Of a stretch of 64,000 nt of DNA, positions 45,659 to 54,302 are shown piece after piece (the stretch's first letter is position 1; every line of letters begins with the position of its first letter). The translations under genes and the position numbers were made by a program. This DNA is from Sphingomonas sp. LR60 (GTDB lineage Bacteria; Pseudomonadota; Alphaproteobacteria; Sphingomonadales; Sphingomonadaceae), in the NCBI RefSeq assembly GCF_036855935.1, contig NZ_JASPFK010000001.1, positions 3,660,501 through 3,724,500 on the forward strand. Reading direction: 5' to 3'. The notes below the pieces were generated by a model. That model ran no database searches. It saw nothing but the letters and a program-made list of their open reading frames with translations, and was not told the origin of the DNA.

Positions 45659-45690
45659 GGCCGCGCCGCCAGTAACGCGACGGCGCGGCC
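45659..45690 (+). terminator. stem-loop after the RcnB-like gene
   Basis: GGCCGCGCCG and CGGCGCGGCC form a perfect 10-bp stem with a 12-base loop, 14 bases beyond the stop codon. No U-run follows, but the stem is strong enough to be a terminator. The rest of the gap to 45,866 holds no gene that I recognise. Confidence 0.6.
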
Positions 45691-45866
45691 GGTACCGGCT
45701 TGGGTCGGCACCGGTCCCGAAAGGGGGAAAGGGGACCGCGTCAGCAACGCTCGGTTAACTGTTGGGTTCGTGGGTCAGTAAGCTTCTTTCGCGTCGTTGC
45801 CATTGTGCCACACTCTTGCCATCGATGTGGCGGTGCGGGGGCAAGAATGATGGATCGAGCGGGACG

Positions 45867-45980
45867 ATGAACGGCGTGCTGGGCGTGTTCGATCGCGCGG
45901 TGGCAGAGCTGGCGCTATTCGCCGCGGTCGTCATCCTGCTTGGCGGCGCCGACGATTTCCTGATGGATTTGCTCTGGTGA
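45867..45980 (+). CDS. N-terminal membrane segment of the glycosyltransferase, in-frame stop
   Basis: A 37-codon ORF: a short cytoplasmic start, then the hydrophobic VAELALFAAVVILLGGADDF and DLLW, ending TGA at 45,978-45,980. It is in the same frame as the glycosyltransferase that follows 33 bases later. In homologues this membrane segment is fused to the enzyme, so the single TGA separates what should be one protein. Readthrough, a sequencing error or a nonsense mutation are all possible. Confidence 0.7.
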   Translation: MNGVLGVFDRAVAELALFAAVVILLGGADDFLMDLLW

Positions 45981-46013
45981 CGGGTCCGGCGGCCCGAGCC
46001 GGATCGGCTTACG

Positions 46014-47210
46014 ATGGTGCCCGCACCGCCTCTGCCACTGGCGGTTTTCGTGCCGGCCTGGGAAGAGCAAAGGGTGATCGGCGCGATGTTGCGCGCGACG
46101 CTGACGCGCTACGACCACCCCGATTATCGCCTGTATGTCGGCTGTTATCCCAACGATCCTGGGACGTTGCAGGAGCCACGGGCGGTAGCGGCCGAGGATG
46201 GCCGTGTACGCGTGGTGGTGGGGGCACATGATGGCCCGACGACCAAGGCCGACTGCCTCAACCAATTGTGGCAGGCACTGCTCGCCGACGATCTCGGCAG
46301 CGCCCGGCAGACCGCCGCGATAGTCCTGCACGATGCGGAAGATGTCGTCGATCCGGCCGAGTTGCGGGTGTTCGACGATCATCTGCGCGATGTGGCGTTG
46401 GTGCAACTTCCGGTCGTGCCGCTGATCGATCCGCGGCGGCGCCTGATTTCCGGCCATTATGCCGATGAGTTTGCCGAGTCGCACCGGCGCGATCTGGTGG
46501 TTCGGTCCGCGCTGGAGGCGGCAATTCCCCTCGTCGGCGTGGCATGCGCGATTCGTCGCGATGCGCTCGACCGGCTCGACGACGGCAGCGGCACGCCGTT
46601 CGAACCGCAAAGCCTCACGGAGGATTACGAACTGGGGCTGCGGGTTGCGGCGCTGGGCTTGCCGGCCCGTTTCGTGCGCCTGCGGGAGGGAGCGCAAGGC
46701 CGGCTGATCGCAACCCGCGCGTTCTTTCCGGACACGATCGACACCGCGGTGCGCCAGAAAGCACGCTGGGTGAATGGAATCGCGCTTCTGGGGTGGGATC
46801 GGACCGGCTGGGGAGGGCGACACCACGCAGCGGAATATTGGATGCGGATGCGCGATCGACGCGGACTGCTGGCAGTGCTGGCTTTGATCGCGGCTTATCT
46901 GGCGCTGGTCGGCTGGGGGCTGTCGTTTCTGGCCCACCTCGTGACCCATAGTTCGGCCGCGCCCCTCGCCACCGGCCTGCGCATAATGCTAACGCTCAAC
47001 GGCGGATTGTTGTGCTGGCGGCTGGTCGCACGGGTGATGCATACCTCCGCCGAACACGGCTGGGGTGAGGGAGCCCGGGCAGTGCCGCGTGCGATGGTCT
47101 CCAATTATGTCGCGATGCTGGCGGCACGACGCGCGCTGACCCGGTATCTCGCCTCGTTTTTCGGGCCGGCGCCGCGCTGGGAAAAGACGGTGCACCGCTT
47201 TCCGGATTAG
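46014..47210 (+). CDS. NfrB-like glycosyltransferase family protein
   Basis: A 398-residue glycosyltransferase family 2-type protein. The nucleotide-binding start LAVFVPAWEEQRVIGAMLRA is followed by IVLHDAEDVVDPAELRVFDD (DxD-like) and SLTEDYELGLRVAALG. RQKARWVNGIALLGWDR is the QxxRW-type motif. Two or so TM segments follow (LAVLALIAAYLALVGWGL). It belongs to a family similar to phage N4 receptor NfrB. The upstream ORF holds its usual first TM. A hypothetical gene follows directly. Confidence 0.82.
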   Translation: MVPAPPLPLAVFVPAWEEQRVIGAMLRATLTRYDHPDYRLYVGCYPNDPGTLQEPRAVAAEDGRVRVVVGAHDGPTTKADCLNQLWQALLADDLGSARQTAAIVLHDAEDVVDPAELRVFDDHLRDVALVQLPVVPLIDPRRRLISGHYADEFAESHRRDLVVRSALEAAIPLVGVACAIRRDALDRLDDGSGTPFEPQSLTEDYELGLRVAALGLPARFVRLREGAQGRLIATRAFFPDTIDTAVRQKARWVNGIALLGWDRTGWGGRHHAAEYWMRMRDRRGLLAVLALIAAYLALVGWGLSFLAHLVTHSSAAPLATGLRIMLTLNGGLLCWRLVARVMHTSAEHGWGEGARAVPRAMVSNYVAMLAARRALTRYLASFFGPAPRWEKTVHRFPD

Positions 47211-47224
47211 TTGCCTGCAACGTC

Positions 47225-48232
47225 ATGAGGGCAAGAGGACGGCCGCTACGGTTCCTGCTTCTGGTGCTCGGTGGTTGGATCGGCGTACGAACGTGGCAAC
47301 TCTGGCCCGCGCCACCGATGCGACACGCGGCGCCGCTCGGGACCGGCCGGGTCGAGCATCGCGATGATCGACCCGCGGCACGTACAGCCTTCGGCGGTAC
47401 CGCAGCGACAATCGTTACCCATGCGATCCCGTACCGCCCTGGTGCTCCCTCGACGCGCGTCAGGCTTGCCGAGGCGGACTCTTCATTCATGATCCCATCG
47501 CAGCCCTCGATTTCGCGGCCCATAGAATCACCGACACCGCGACCGCCCACGACCTTCGCAGCCATCGCCGATGCGCTTCCCGCGCCGTCAGCGCCGCAGC
47601 GGCGGTGGTCGGCGAGCGGCTGGGCGGTGGTACGCGGAAGTGGCGCCGGGAGCAGCGTGTCGACCCCGCAGCTCGGCGGTTCGCAGGCGGGTATCAGGAT
47701 CGCGCGAACGCTCGATGCGCAGGGACGCGTCGCGATCGTGGCACGGGTCGCGGGGGCGCTCGATGTCCGCCAGCAGGAGGCGGCGGTGGGGATCGAGTGG
47801 CGACCGGGTGCGCTGCCGGTCCGGCTTGTCGCAGAGCGACGCTTTGGCCTGTCCGATCAACGCAGCGGCACGGGATTGGGGCTGATCAGCGGCGTAAGCG
47901 ATGTGGCTCTGCTGCTGGGCTTTCGTCTGGATGGCTATGCGCAGGCTGGGGCGGTGCTGCGTAACGAGGTCGACGGCTATGCGGATGGCGCCGCGCGCAT
48001 CACGCGTTCGGTCGTCGGAAGTCCCGGCAAAACGCATGTCTCACTGGGGCTAGGCGTCTGGGGCGGTGCGCAGCGCGAGGCGCAACGGCTGGATATCGGG
48101 CCGGCGGCGACGATCGATCTGCCGCTCGGTCGCGCGCCGCACCTGCGTGTCGCGCTCGAGTGGCGACAGCGGATCGCCGGGATCGCGCGACCGGGCTCGG
48201 GCCCGGCGCTGTCGATCGGCACAGACTATTGA
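47225..48232 (+). CDS. hypothetical protein, possible outer-membrane barrel
   Basis: A 335-residue protein without a family I can name. An N-terminal signal or TM (PLRFLLLVLGGWIGVRTW) is followed by a disordered Pro/Arg/Thr-rich region to residue 115. The C-terminal half has beta-strand-like stretches SQAGIRIARTLDAQGRVAIV, DVALLLGFRLDGYAQAGAVL and RVALEWRQRIAGIA. It is directly downstream of the NfrB-like glycosyltransferase and may be its partner, perhaps exporting or anchoring its product. Confidence 0.65.
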   Translation: MRARGRPLRFLLLVLGGWIGVRTWQLWPAPPMRHAAPLGTGRVEHRDDRPAARTAFGGTAATIVTHAIPYRPGAPSTRVRLAEADSSFMIPSQPSISRPIESPTPRPPTTFAAIADALPAPSAPQRRWSASGWAVVRGSGAGSSVSTPQLGGSQAGIRIARTLDAQGRVAIVARVAGALDVRQQEAAVGIEWRPGALPVRLVAERRFGLSDQRSGTGLGLISGVSDVALLLGFRLDGYAQAGAVLRNEVDGYADGAARITRSVVGSPGKTHVSLGLGVWGGAQREAQRLDIGPAATIDLPLGRAPHLRVALEWRQRIAGIARPGSGPALSIGTDY

Positions 48233-48272
48233 TGGTATCGAGGCTGCGAACCCGCTAGCGGTTCGACCAGTC

Positions 48273-49187
48273 ATGGACATCTATCTGCCGATCGCGAACC
48301 TGTCGGTGAACGCGCTGGTGATGATCGCGCTGGGCGCGGGCGTCGGTCTGCTGTCGGGGATGTTCGGGGTGGGCGGCGGCTTCCTGACCACCCCGCTGCT
48401 GATCGTTTACGGCATCCCGCCCACCGTCGCCGCCGCCTCGGCCGCAAGTCAGGTGACGGGTGCGAGCGTGTCGGGCGTGTTCGCGCATTTCCGGCGCGGC
48501 GGGGTCGACACGCGGATGGGGACGGTGCTGGTGATCGGCGGCGTCGTCGGCTCGCTGTTCGGTGCGTGGCTGTTCCGGCTACTCCAGCAATGGGGCCAGA
48601 TCGATACGACGATCGCGATCACCTATGTGCTGCTGCTCGGCTCGATCGGGTTCATGATGCTCAAGGAAGCGGTCGACGCGATCCTGGTCGCCAAGGGACG
48701 GCGCAGTGCGCCGGCGCGGCGGCGGCGGCACCATCCGCTGGTCGCCAGCCTGCCGTTCCGGACGCGCTTCTATGCCTCGGGGCTCTACATCTCGCCGCTC
48801 GCGCCGCTGCTGCTCGGCTTCTTTACCGGCATCCTGACGATCCTGCTCGGGGTCGGCGGCGGGTTCGTGCTGGTGCCGGCGATGATCTATCTGCTCGGCA
48901 TGTCTACCGCGGTGGTGGTGGGGACCAGCCTGTTCCAAATCCTGTTCGTCACCGCGGCAGCGACGTTGGTGCACGCGACCACCACCAAGGCGGTCGATAT
49001 CGTGCTCGCGGGACTGCTGCTGGTCGGATCGGTCGTCGGCGCACAGGTCGGCGCGCGGTTCGCGGCCAAGGCGCGGCCGGAATATCTGCGGCTGGCGCTC
49101 GCGCTGATGGTGCTGCTGGTCGCGGGACGGATCGCGCTGGGGCTGGGGTGGCGGCCCGACGAGATCTACACGGTCGAGCTGTCGTGA
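48273..49187 (+). CDS. TauE/SafE family sulfite exporter-like transporter
   Basis: A 304-residue permease with about eight TM helices in two repeats. GVGLLSGMFGVGGGFLTTPL is the first family signature and LTILLGVGGGFVLVPAMIYL the second. The central loop is basic (KGRRSAPARRRRHH). The family moves sulfite or organosulfonates, but the substrate is not known here. ATG 48273 is preferred; the frame upstream is shadow of the preceding gene. It overlaps the TIGR02186 gene by four bases (GTGA), a pairing common in alphaproteobacteria. Confidence 0.88.
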   Translation: MDIYLPIANLSVNALVMIALGAGVGLLSGMFGVGGGFLTTPLLIVYGIPPTVAAASAASQVTGASVSGVFAHFRRGGVDTRMGTVLVIGGVVGSLFGAWLFRLLQQWGQIDTTIAITYVLLLGSIGFMMLKEAVDAILVAKGRRSAPARRRRHHPLVASLPFRTRFYASGLYISPLAPLLLGFFTGILTILLGVGGGFVLVPAMIYLLGMSTAVVVGTSLFQILFVTAAATLVHATTTKAVDIVLAGLLLVGSVVGAQVGARFAAKARPEYLRLALALMVLLVAGRIALGLGWRPDEIYTVELS

Positions 49188-50014
49188 GGGCCGCGCTGCT
49201 GCTCGCCGCCGCGCCGCTGCTGATGGCGCAGGCCAAGCCGCTGCTGGTACCCGACGTCTCGCAGCGCGAGATCGACATCGCCTACAGCTTCGCAGGCGCC
49301 GAGCTGCTGCTGTTCGGCGCGATCATCTATCCCGGCGGACGGCCGCCGACCGACACCAAGGGCGCCGACGTCGTGGTGGTGGTGAAGGGCCCGACGCAGT
49401 CGATCGTGATCCGCGAGAAGGAGAAGGTCGCCGGCATCTGGGTCAATGCCGGGCGGTTGCGCTATCGCTCGGCGCCGTCTTTCTATGCGGTCGCCTCGTC
49501 GCGACCGCTGAGCGAGCTGGTCGATGCGCGGACACGTGCGATCTACGAGCTGGGGCTCGACAGCCTGCAATTGTCGCCCGCCTCCGCCGCCCCGTCCGAC
49601 GTGCAGGATCGCTTCACGCGCGGGCTGGTCGAGCAACGTCAGCGCACCGGCTTGTTCTACGAGGCGCCGCGCGCGGTCGAGATCAGCGACGGGGTGCTGT
49701 ACCGCGCGCGCGTGTCGATCCCGGCGCGGGTGCCGGTCGGGCGCTTCACCGCCGAAACCTTCCTCGTTCGAGACGGGCGGGTGCTGGCGGTGGCGGTGCG
49801 CGACATCGATATCCGCAAGAAAGGCTTCGAGCGGTTCGTCGCGCAAGCAGCCGATCGCCATGAATGGCTGTACGGCGGCGCGGCGGTGTTGCTGTCGGTC
49901 GCGCTCGGCTGGGGGCCGGACGGCTGGCGCGGCGCTGAGCGCGTCCACCCGATCTTTACGAACCGCAGCTTAAGGCGGGCCCTTCGGAAGCCTCGGAATA
50001 GCGCTTGCTTATGA
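49184..50014 (+). CDS. TIGR02186 family protein
   Basis: A 276-residue secreted protein. The N-terminus LLLAAAPLLMAQAKPLLVPD is a signal peptide. GAELLLFGAIIYPGGRPPTD and VVVVKGPTQSIVIREKEKVA are TIGR02186 features. TM near the end: YGGAAVLLSVALGWG. The C-terminus beyond this point does not resemble the family. If one base were missing in the G run at 49,911-49,915 the tail would be GAGRLARR with a stop at 49,938. This is likely, but not certain. It is downstream of TauE, with which it probably functions. Confidence 0.8.
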   Translation: MRAALLLAAAPLLMAQAKPLLVPDVSQREIDIAYSFAGAELLLFGAIIYPGGRPPTDTKGADVVVVVKGPTQSIVIREKEKVAGIWVNAGRLRYRSAPSFYAVASSRPLSELVDARTRAIYELGLDSLQLSPASAAPSDVQDRFTRGLVEQRQRTGLFYEAPRAVEISDGVLYRARVSIPARVPVGRFTAETFLVRDGRVLAVAVRDIDIRKKGFERFVAQAADRHEWLYGGAAVLLSVALGWGPDGWRGAERVHPIFTNRSLRRALRKPRNSACL

Positions 50015-51684
50015 ACGACATCCCTGGCTCGCACGCCTTCGATAGCGCGATCGCTGCCGCCTTTTCCGGTTCGGGACCGGCGCCGGACTGCGCCAGCGCG
50101 ATCGGTCATGTGTGCCAGATCGCGGGGGGACGCGGCGAGCTGCTGCTCGATCGCGCCGCGCTCGACGGGTTGCGCGCGCACCGCGACCCGGTGTTGGCGA
50201 TGGCGGGGCAGGTCGGCGGACAGGTGAAGGTGCGCGTCGGGACGACCTGGCTGATCGCGACGACACGCGCGCTGCGGCTGGCGGACGAGCGCGGCGAGGC
50301 GGTAATGGCCGAGGTCGATTTCCTCGGCGAGGGCGACGAGGAGCGGCTGACCGGACGGATGCTCCGGTTCCGGCGCGGCGTAACAAGCTATCCGGTGCCC
50401 GGCGCGCAGGTGTTCGCGGTCGACGGACACGAATTGCGCGAGATCTACGCGGCGAGCGGACGCGCGGCGATCGAGATCGGCACGGTGCATCCCAGCCGCG
50501 ACGTGCGCGCGTCGCTGTATGTCGACGCGATGCTCGGCAAGCATTTCGCGCTGCTCGGCTCGACCGGTACCGGCAAATCGACCGCCACCGCGTTGATCCT
50601 CCACCGCATCTGCACGCTCGCGCCGCAGGGGCATATCGTGATGATCGACCCGCATGGCGAATATGGCGCGGCGTTCGGAGAGGCGGGTGCGCTGTTCGAC
50701 GTGTCGAACCTCCAGATGCCGTATTGGCTGATGAACTTCGAGGAGCATTGCGAGGTGTTCGTCACCTCGACCGGTGCGGCGCGGCAGGTGGATGCCGACA
50801 TCCTCGCCAAGTGCCTGCTCGCCGCCAAGGCCAAGAGCCGGGCGGGGCAGGAGATTGCCAAGCTGACCGTCGACGCGCCGATCCCCTATCTGCTGAGCGA
50901 CCTGATGCAGATCCTGCAGCAGGAGATGGGAAAAATGGACCGCGCCGGCGACACGTCGCCCTATCTGCGGCTGAAGAACAAGATCGACGAGGTGCGCGCC
51001 GACCCGCGCTATGGCTTCATGTTCTCCGGTATGCTGGTCGGCGACACGATGGCGGCGTTCGTGCAGCGCATCTTTCGGCTGCCGGGCGATGGGCGGCCGA
51101 TCTCGATCATCGATGTGTCGGGCGTTCCCAATGAGATCACGTCGGTCGTGGTGTCGGTGCTGGCGCGGATGGTGTTCGATTTCGCGATCTGGTCGCGCGG
51201 TGAGCCGCAGCGGCCGATCCTGCTCGTCTGCGAGGAAGCACACCGCTACGTTCCCGCCGATCCGGCCGCGCGCGGTTCGGTGGCGCGAATCCTGGGGCGG
51301 GTCGCAAAGGAGGGGCGGAAATACGGGGTAGCGCTCGGGCTGGTGACGCAGCGGCCGTCCGATTTGTCGGAGGGGGTGCTGTCGCAGTGCGGAACGATCA
51401 TCGCAATGCGGCTCAACAACGATCGCGATCAGGCATTCGTCCGCGCCGCGATGCCCGAAGGCGCGCGCGGCTTCCTCGACGCGTTGCCGGCGCTCCGCAA
51501 TCGTGAGGCGATCGTGTGCGGAGAGGGCGTCGCGATCCCGATCCGCGTCGCGTTCGACACGCTGGAGGAGGCGCGCCGCCCGGCGTCCGACGATCCGGTC
51601 TTCTCCGCGCTGTGGCGCGAGGGCGGCGGCGAGGAAGCAATGGTCGCGCGCACCGTTCAGCGCTGGCGCGCGCAGGGGCGTTAA
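50011..51684 (+). CDS. HerA-like ATP-binding protein (DUF87)
   Basis: A 557-residue FtsK/HerA superfamily ATPase. An N-terminal HAS-barrel-like domain (about residues 20-150) precedes the P-loop LLGSTGTGKSTATALILHRI near residue 181. MIDPHGEYGAAF and LLVCEEAHRYVPADPAARGS (Walker B) and the LVTQRPSDLSEGVLSQCGT region follow. HerA normally pairs with nuclease NurA in end resection or with Sir2/DUF4297 in defence; neither is present here. ATG 50011 overlaps the end of the TIGR02186 frame. Confidence 0.88.
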   Translation: MNDIPGSHAFDSAIAAAFSGSGPAPDCASAIGHVCQIAGGRGELLLDRAALDGLRAHRDPVLAMAGQVGGQVKVRVGTTWLIATTRALRLADERGEAVMAEVDFLGEGDEERLTGRMLRFRRGVTSYPVPGAQVFAVDGHELREIYAASGRAAIEIGTVHPSRDVRASLYVDAMLGKHFALLGSTGTGKSTATALILHRICTLAPQGHIVMIDPHGEYGAAFGEAGALFDVSNLQMPYWLMNFEEHCEVFVTSTGAARQVDADILAKCLLAAKAKSRAGQEIAKLTVDAPIPYLLSDLMQILQQEMGKMDRAGDTSPYLRLKNKIDEVRADPRYGFMFSGMLVGDTMAAFVQRIFRLPGDGRPISIIDVSGVPNEITSVVVSVLARMVFDFAIWSRGEPQRPILLVCEEAHRYVPADPAARGSVARILGRVAKEGRKYGVALGLVTQRPSDLSEGVLSQCGTIIAMRLNNDRDQAFVRAAMPEGARGFLDALPALRNREAIVCGEGVAIPIRVAFDTLEEARRPASDDPVFSALWREGGGEEAMVARTVQRWRAQGR

Positions 51685-52088
51685 TCACCGATCAGGCGCA
51701 GCGTCGCTTCGTCGGGTCCGGGAAAGAAGGCGTCCAGCGTTTCCCGCACCGCGGGCGGCGCACCCGCGCGATCGAACAGCGTCAGCGAGGAGCGCAACTT
51801 CACTGCGTCGATCCCGCCCATGATCGCGTTCGCCGATCGGCCGCGGTGGCTCTGAAGAGCGGTGACACAAGTCATGTAACGCGGCCCGAGCAAGGGATGC
51901 GCCAGATAGGCACGGGCCTCGGCGAGGTCGCGGATCGCATAATGGCGCGCGGTGGCGCTGTGGCCGAGGCCGGCGATCTGCGGGAAGACGAACCACATCC
52001 AGTGGCTCTGCTTGGCGCCGCGCGTCAGTTCGGCGAGCGCTGTTTCGTAACGGGTCGCCTGCGCAGCGACAAAGCGGTCGAGGTCCAT
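51681..52088 (-). CDS. DUF1810 domain-containing protein
   Basis: A 135-residue soluble protein of the DUF1810 family. KQSHWMWFVFPQIAGLGHS is its conserved signature, followed by HYAIRDLAEARAYLAHPLLG and SLTLFDRAGAPP. Function unknown. It converges on the HerA gene, with the two stop codons overlapping by a few bases. A GC-rich palindromic stretch (GGCGGGGCGGTCCCCCGCC) lies just upstream. Confidence 0.85.
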   Translation of the reverse strand: MDLDRFVAAQATRYETALAELTRGAKQSHWMWFVFPQIAGLGHSATARHYAIRDLAEARAYLAHPLLGPRYMTCVTALQSHRGRSANAIMGGIDAVKLRSSLTLFDRAGAPPAVRETLDAFFPGPDEATLRLIGD

Positions 52089-52131
52089 GCCGCCTCAACG
52101 CCCCGACGGGCGGGGCGGTCCCCCGCCGCGG

Positions 52132-52239
52132 TCAGGCGACCACGGCGGTGACGGCGTCGACGTAAAGCAGCAGGGCGGTACTCGCGAAGCTGGCGGCGCT
52201 GAGCAGCAGCGAGCGGGTGAGCGTGGGATAGCTGTTCAT
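52132..52239 (-). CDS. small hydrophobic peptide A
   Basis: A 35-residue ORF reading LTRSLLLSAASFASTALLLY after an initial MNSYPT and ending VDAVTAVVA. It has one potential TM. A 36-residue paralogue lies directly upstream, separated by 15 bases. Small proteins of this kind are often missed. A coding role is supported by the parallel arrangement and similarity between the two peptides. Confidence 0.55.
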   Translation of the reverse strand: MNSYPTLTRSLLLSAASFASTALLLYVDAVTAVVA

Positions 52240-52254
52240 TGCGGTGTGCTCCGC

Positions 52255-52365
52255 TCAGGCGATCGGCGTGACGGGAACGGCGGCGCTGATCATCACGGCG
52301 GCGACGGCGAAGGCAGCGGCAACCGACAGCAGCGACTGGCGGAGAGCGGTGAAACGGATCGTCAT
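52255..52365 (-). CDS. small hydrophobic peptide B
   Basis: A 36-residue ORF MTIRFTALRQSLLSVAAAFA followed by VAAVMISAAVPVTPIA, with one TM helix. The start at 52,365 has a GGGAGTACC ribosome binding site. It resembles peptide A in its LxQSLLS/LTRSLLLS segment and small hydrophobic tail. Function unknown; a role as a membrane-active or signalling peptide can only be guessed. Confidence 0.6.
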   Translation of the reverse strand: MTIRFTALRQSLLSVAAAFAVAAVMISAAVPVTPIA

Positions 52366-52526
52366 GGTAGGTACTCCCTGGTCAACGGCCGGACGATCCG
52401 GCCATGCCAAGGTCTTTGCAGGTCCCGTGCCAAATCCGTTTGCCGAGGACAGCGGCGGCATTCGCCAGCCTGGTTGGCGCGATCCGCCAGTTCAGTGCGG
52501 CAAGATCCGCCAGATTGCAGCCTGAT

Positions 52527-53590
52527 TTACGAATTGGTGTCCGACGTGATCGTGCGGGCGCGGCCCTGATCCTTTGCGCGGTACAGCGCAGCGTCGGCGC
52601 GCGCCATCAACGCCGCCCGACCTTCGCCGACCCGTCCTTCGGCGACACCGGCCGAGAAGGAGATGGTGCCGATCGACTCACCGGTTTCGCGCACGCGCGG
52701 ACGGCGTTCGGAAATGGTGTGGCGGACGCGCTCGATCGCGCGCGCGGCATCGTCGATCGCGACGTTTTCGAACAGCATCGCGAATTCCTCACCGCCATAG
52801 CGCGCGACCATCGCGCCCTTTTCGGTCGCGAGCGTCTGCGCGACCATGCGGATCACGCGGTCGCCAACCGCATGGCCGAAATTGTCGTTGACGCGCTTGA
52901 AGTGATCGATGTCGCAGATCGCGACCGTCACCGGCGTATCGCGGTGAAGCGCGGCGAACGTCTCGTCGAACGCGCGACGATTCGGCAGATCGGTGAGCGG
53001 ATCGGTGCGCGCCGAGCCGCGCGCCTCGTCGAGCGCGGTGCGGAGTTCCTCGGTCTCCCGCAAGGCCGAGTCGAGTTTCGTCTCGGCCTGCTGCACGCGC
53101 CCGATCATGTCCGCGGTGAGCTGCGTGATCGCCTCGATCCCGGCCTCTGCGCCCATGTCGCGCATCGTGTCGGCGGAACGTTGCAGATCGCGACCGAAGT
53201 CGTTCGCTTCGGCGTGCACGACCCGCATCGCGTCGCCGAACCCGTCGAGCTGGAACATCATGCGTTCGAGCAGCGCCTGTTGCGCGTCGACGTCCCCGCT
53301 GAGCGCCGAATCATCCGTAACACCATTGCCGATCGGCGCTCCGGCGCTGGTGGAGCCGCCCAGACTTTCGATATCCTGGCTGGTCAGGCGTACCCCGCCA
53401 TCGGTGAGCGCGGCGACGCGCTGCGCGACCAGGCCGCTCGCATTGGCGACGACCTCGTAAGCGAAGGCGTAATGCGCCGGATCGGGGCTGAGCCGGTGCG
53501 CGGCGAGGAACGCGCCGATCCGGGCGAACAGGCGATCCCCCCGTTCGCTTGCCCGATATCGACCGCCCTGCTCGCCATCATCTGCCCCAT
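52527..53590 (-). CDS. GGDEF diguanylate cyclase, frameshift near the N-terminus
   Basis: A predicted c-di-GMP synthase of about 355 residues. The C-terminal GGDEF domain has TDLPNRRAFDETF, ICDIDHFKRVNDNFGHAVGD and the active site VARYGGEEFAML; no RxxD inhibitory site is seen. The N-terminal part is LFARIGAFLAAHRLSPDPAH and beyond, an unknown domain (about residues 20-190). The frame shifts at the C run 53,537-53,542; adding a base joins the start (ATG 53590) to the rest. As given, translation could begin only at ATG 53261. It is a stand-alone gene. Confidence 0.8.
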
Positions 53591-53655
53591 ATCGCCCCCA
53601 ATCCTGGGGTCGGAGATGTAGGCGGCAACTACTAAGATATGATAACCGCAGGCTT

Positions 53656-54189
53656 TTAGTGGCCCGTGAGCTTGTGCACCGCGTCCAGCGAGCGCGTGAC
53701 GTGCTCGGCGGGGTTCATGTCAGACCAAACCGATGCGATCCGCCCGTCGCGCGCGATGACATAGCTGGTGCGGCTGGTGACCTGCCGCCCCTTGATCTCG
53801 CGACCGAGCGCGACGTCATAGCCCGCAACGACCTTCGGCCCGGCACTGGCGACCGCGAACTTGCCCGCGCACTCGCTCGACGAGAAGCGCTGCAGGTCGG
53901 GGACGTTGTCCGCAGACATGCCGATCACCGTCGCACCCGCCGCGCGGAACGCATCGACCTTCTCGGCGAAGGCGCGCGCCTCGGCATTGCAGCCACCGGT
54001 GAAGGCGGCGGGGAAGAAGTACAGCACGACCGGCCCGCGCTTGAGCTGCTCGGACAAGCGCACCGGCACCACCTTGCCGGCGATCGCGCCGCGGGTGGAG
54101 AAGTCGGGCGCCTTCGCCCCGGGCGCGAGCGTCGCGGCGGCGGGGGCGGCGAGGGTCAGGGCACTGACGGCAGCGATAAGACGGCGCAT
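53656..54189 (-). CDS. peroxiredoxin, periplasmic
   Basis: A 177-residue AhpC/TSA-family peroxidase. The signal peptide is MRRLIAAVSALTLAAPAAA. The mature part has LYFFPAAFTGGCNAEARAFA, where the peroxidatic cysteine is present, and VIGMSADNVPDLQRFSSSEC, which could carry a resolving cysteine. SYVIARDGRIASVWSDMNP matches BCP-type proteins. It removes peroxide, and an envelope position fits. ATG 54189 is preferred to a longer frame. It is divergent from crtY. Confidence 0.86.
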   Translation of the reverse strand: MRRLIAAVSALTLAAPAAATLAPGAKAPDFSTRGAIAGKVVPVRLSEQLKRGPVVLYFFPAAFTGGCNAEARAFAEKVDAFRAAGATVIGMSADNVPDLQRFSSSECAGKFAVASAGPKVVAGYDVALGREIKGRQVTSRTSYVIARDGRIASVWSDMNPAEHVTRSLDAVHKLTGH

Positions 54190-54302
54190 CGGGACGACTC
54201 CGAAAAGGAGGAAGGTGACCGACAAGCCATATCACCGCCCGCAAGTTCCGCCACCATGCACCGGGCTTCCGCAACGCATGGCAATAGGATAGCGCAAGCG
54301 TC

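Noticed and set aside
49657..51243. A 528-codon open frame on the minus strand opposite the HerA gene
   Set aside because: Composition is arginine/histidine-rich and lacks a start signal; the plus-strand HerA gene has complete motifs.
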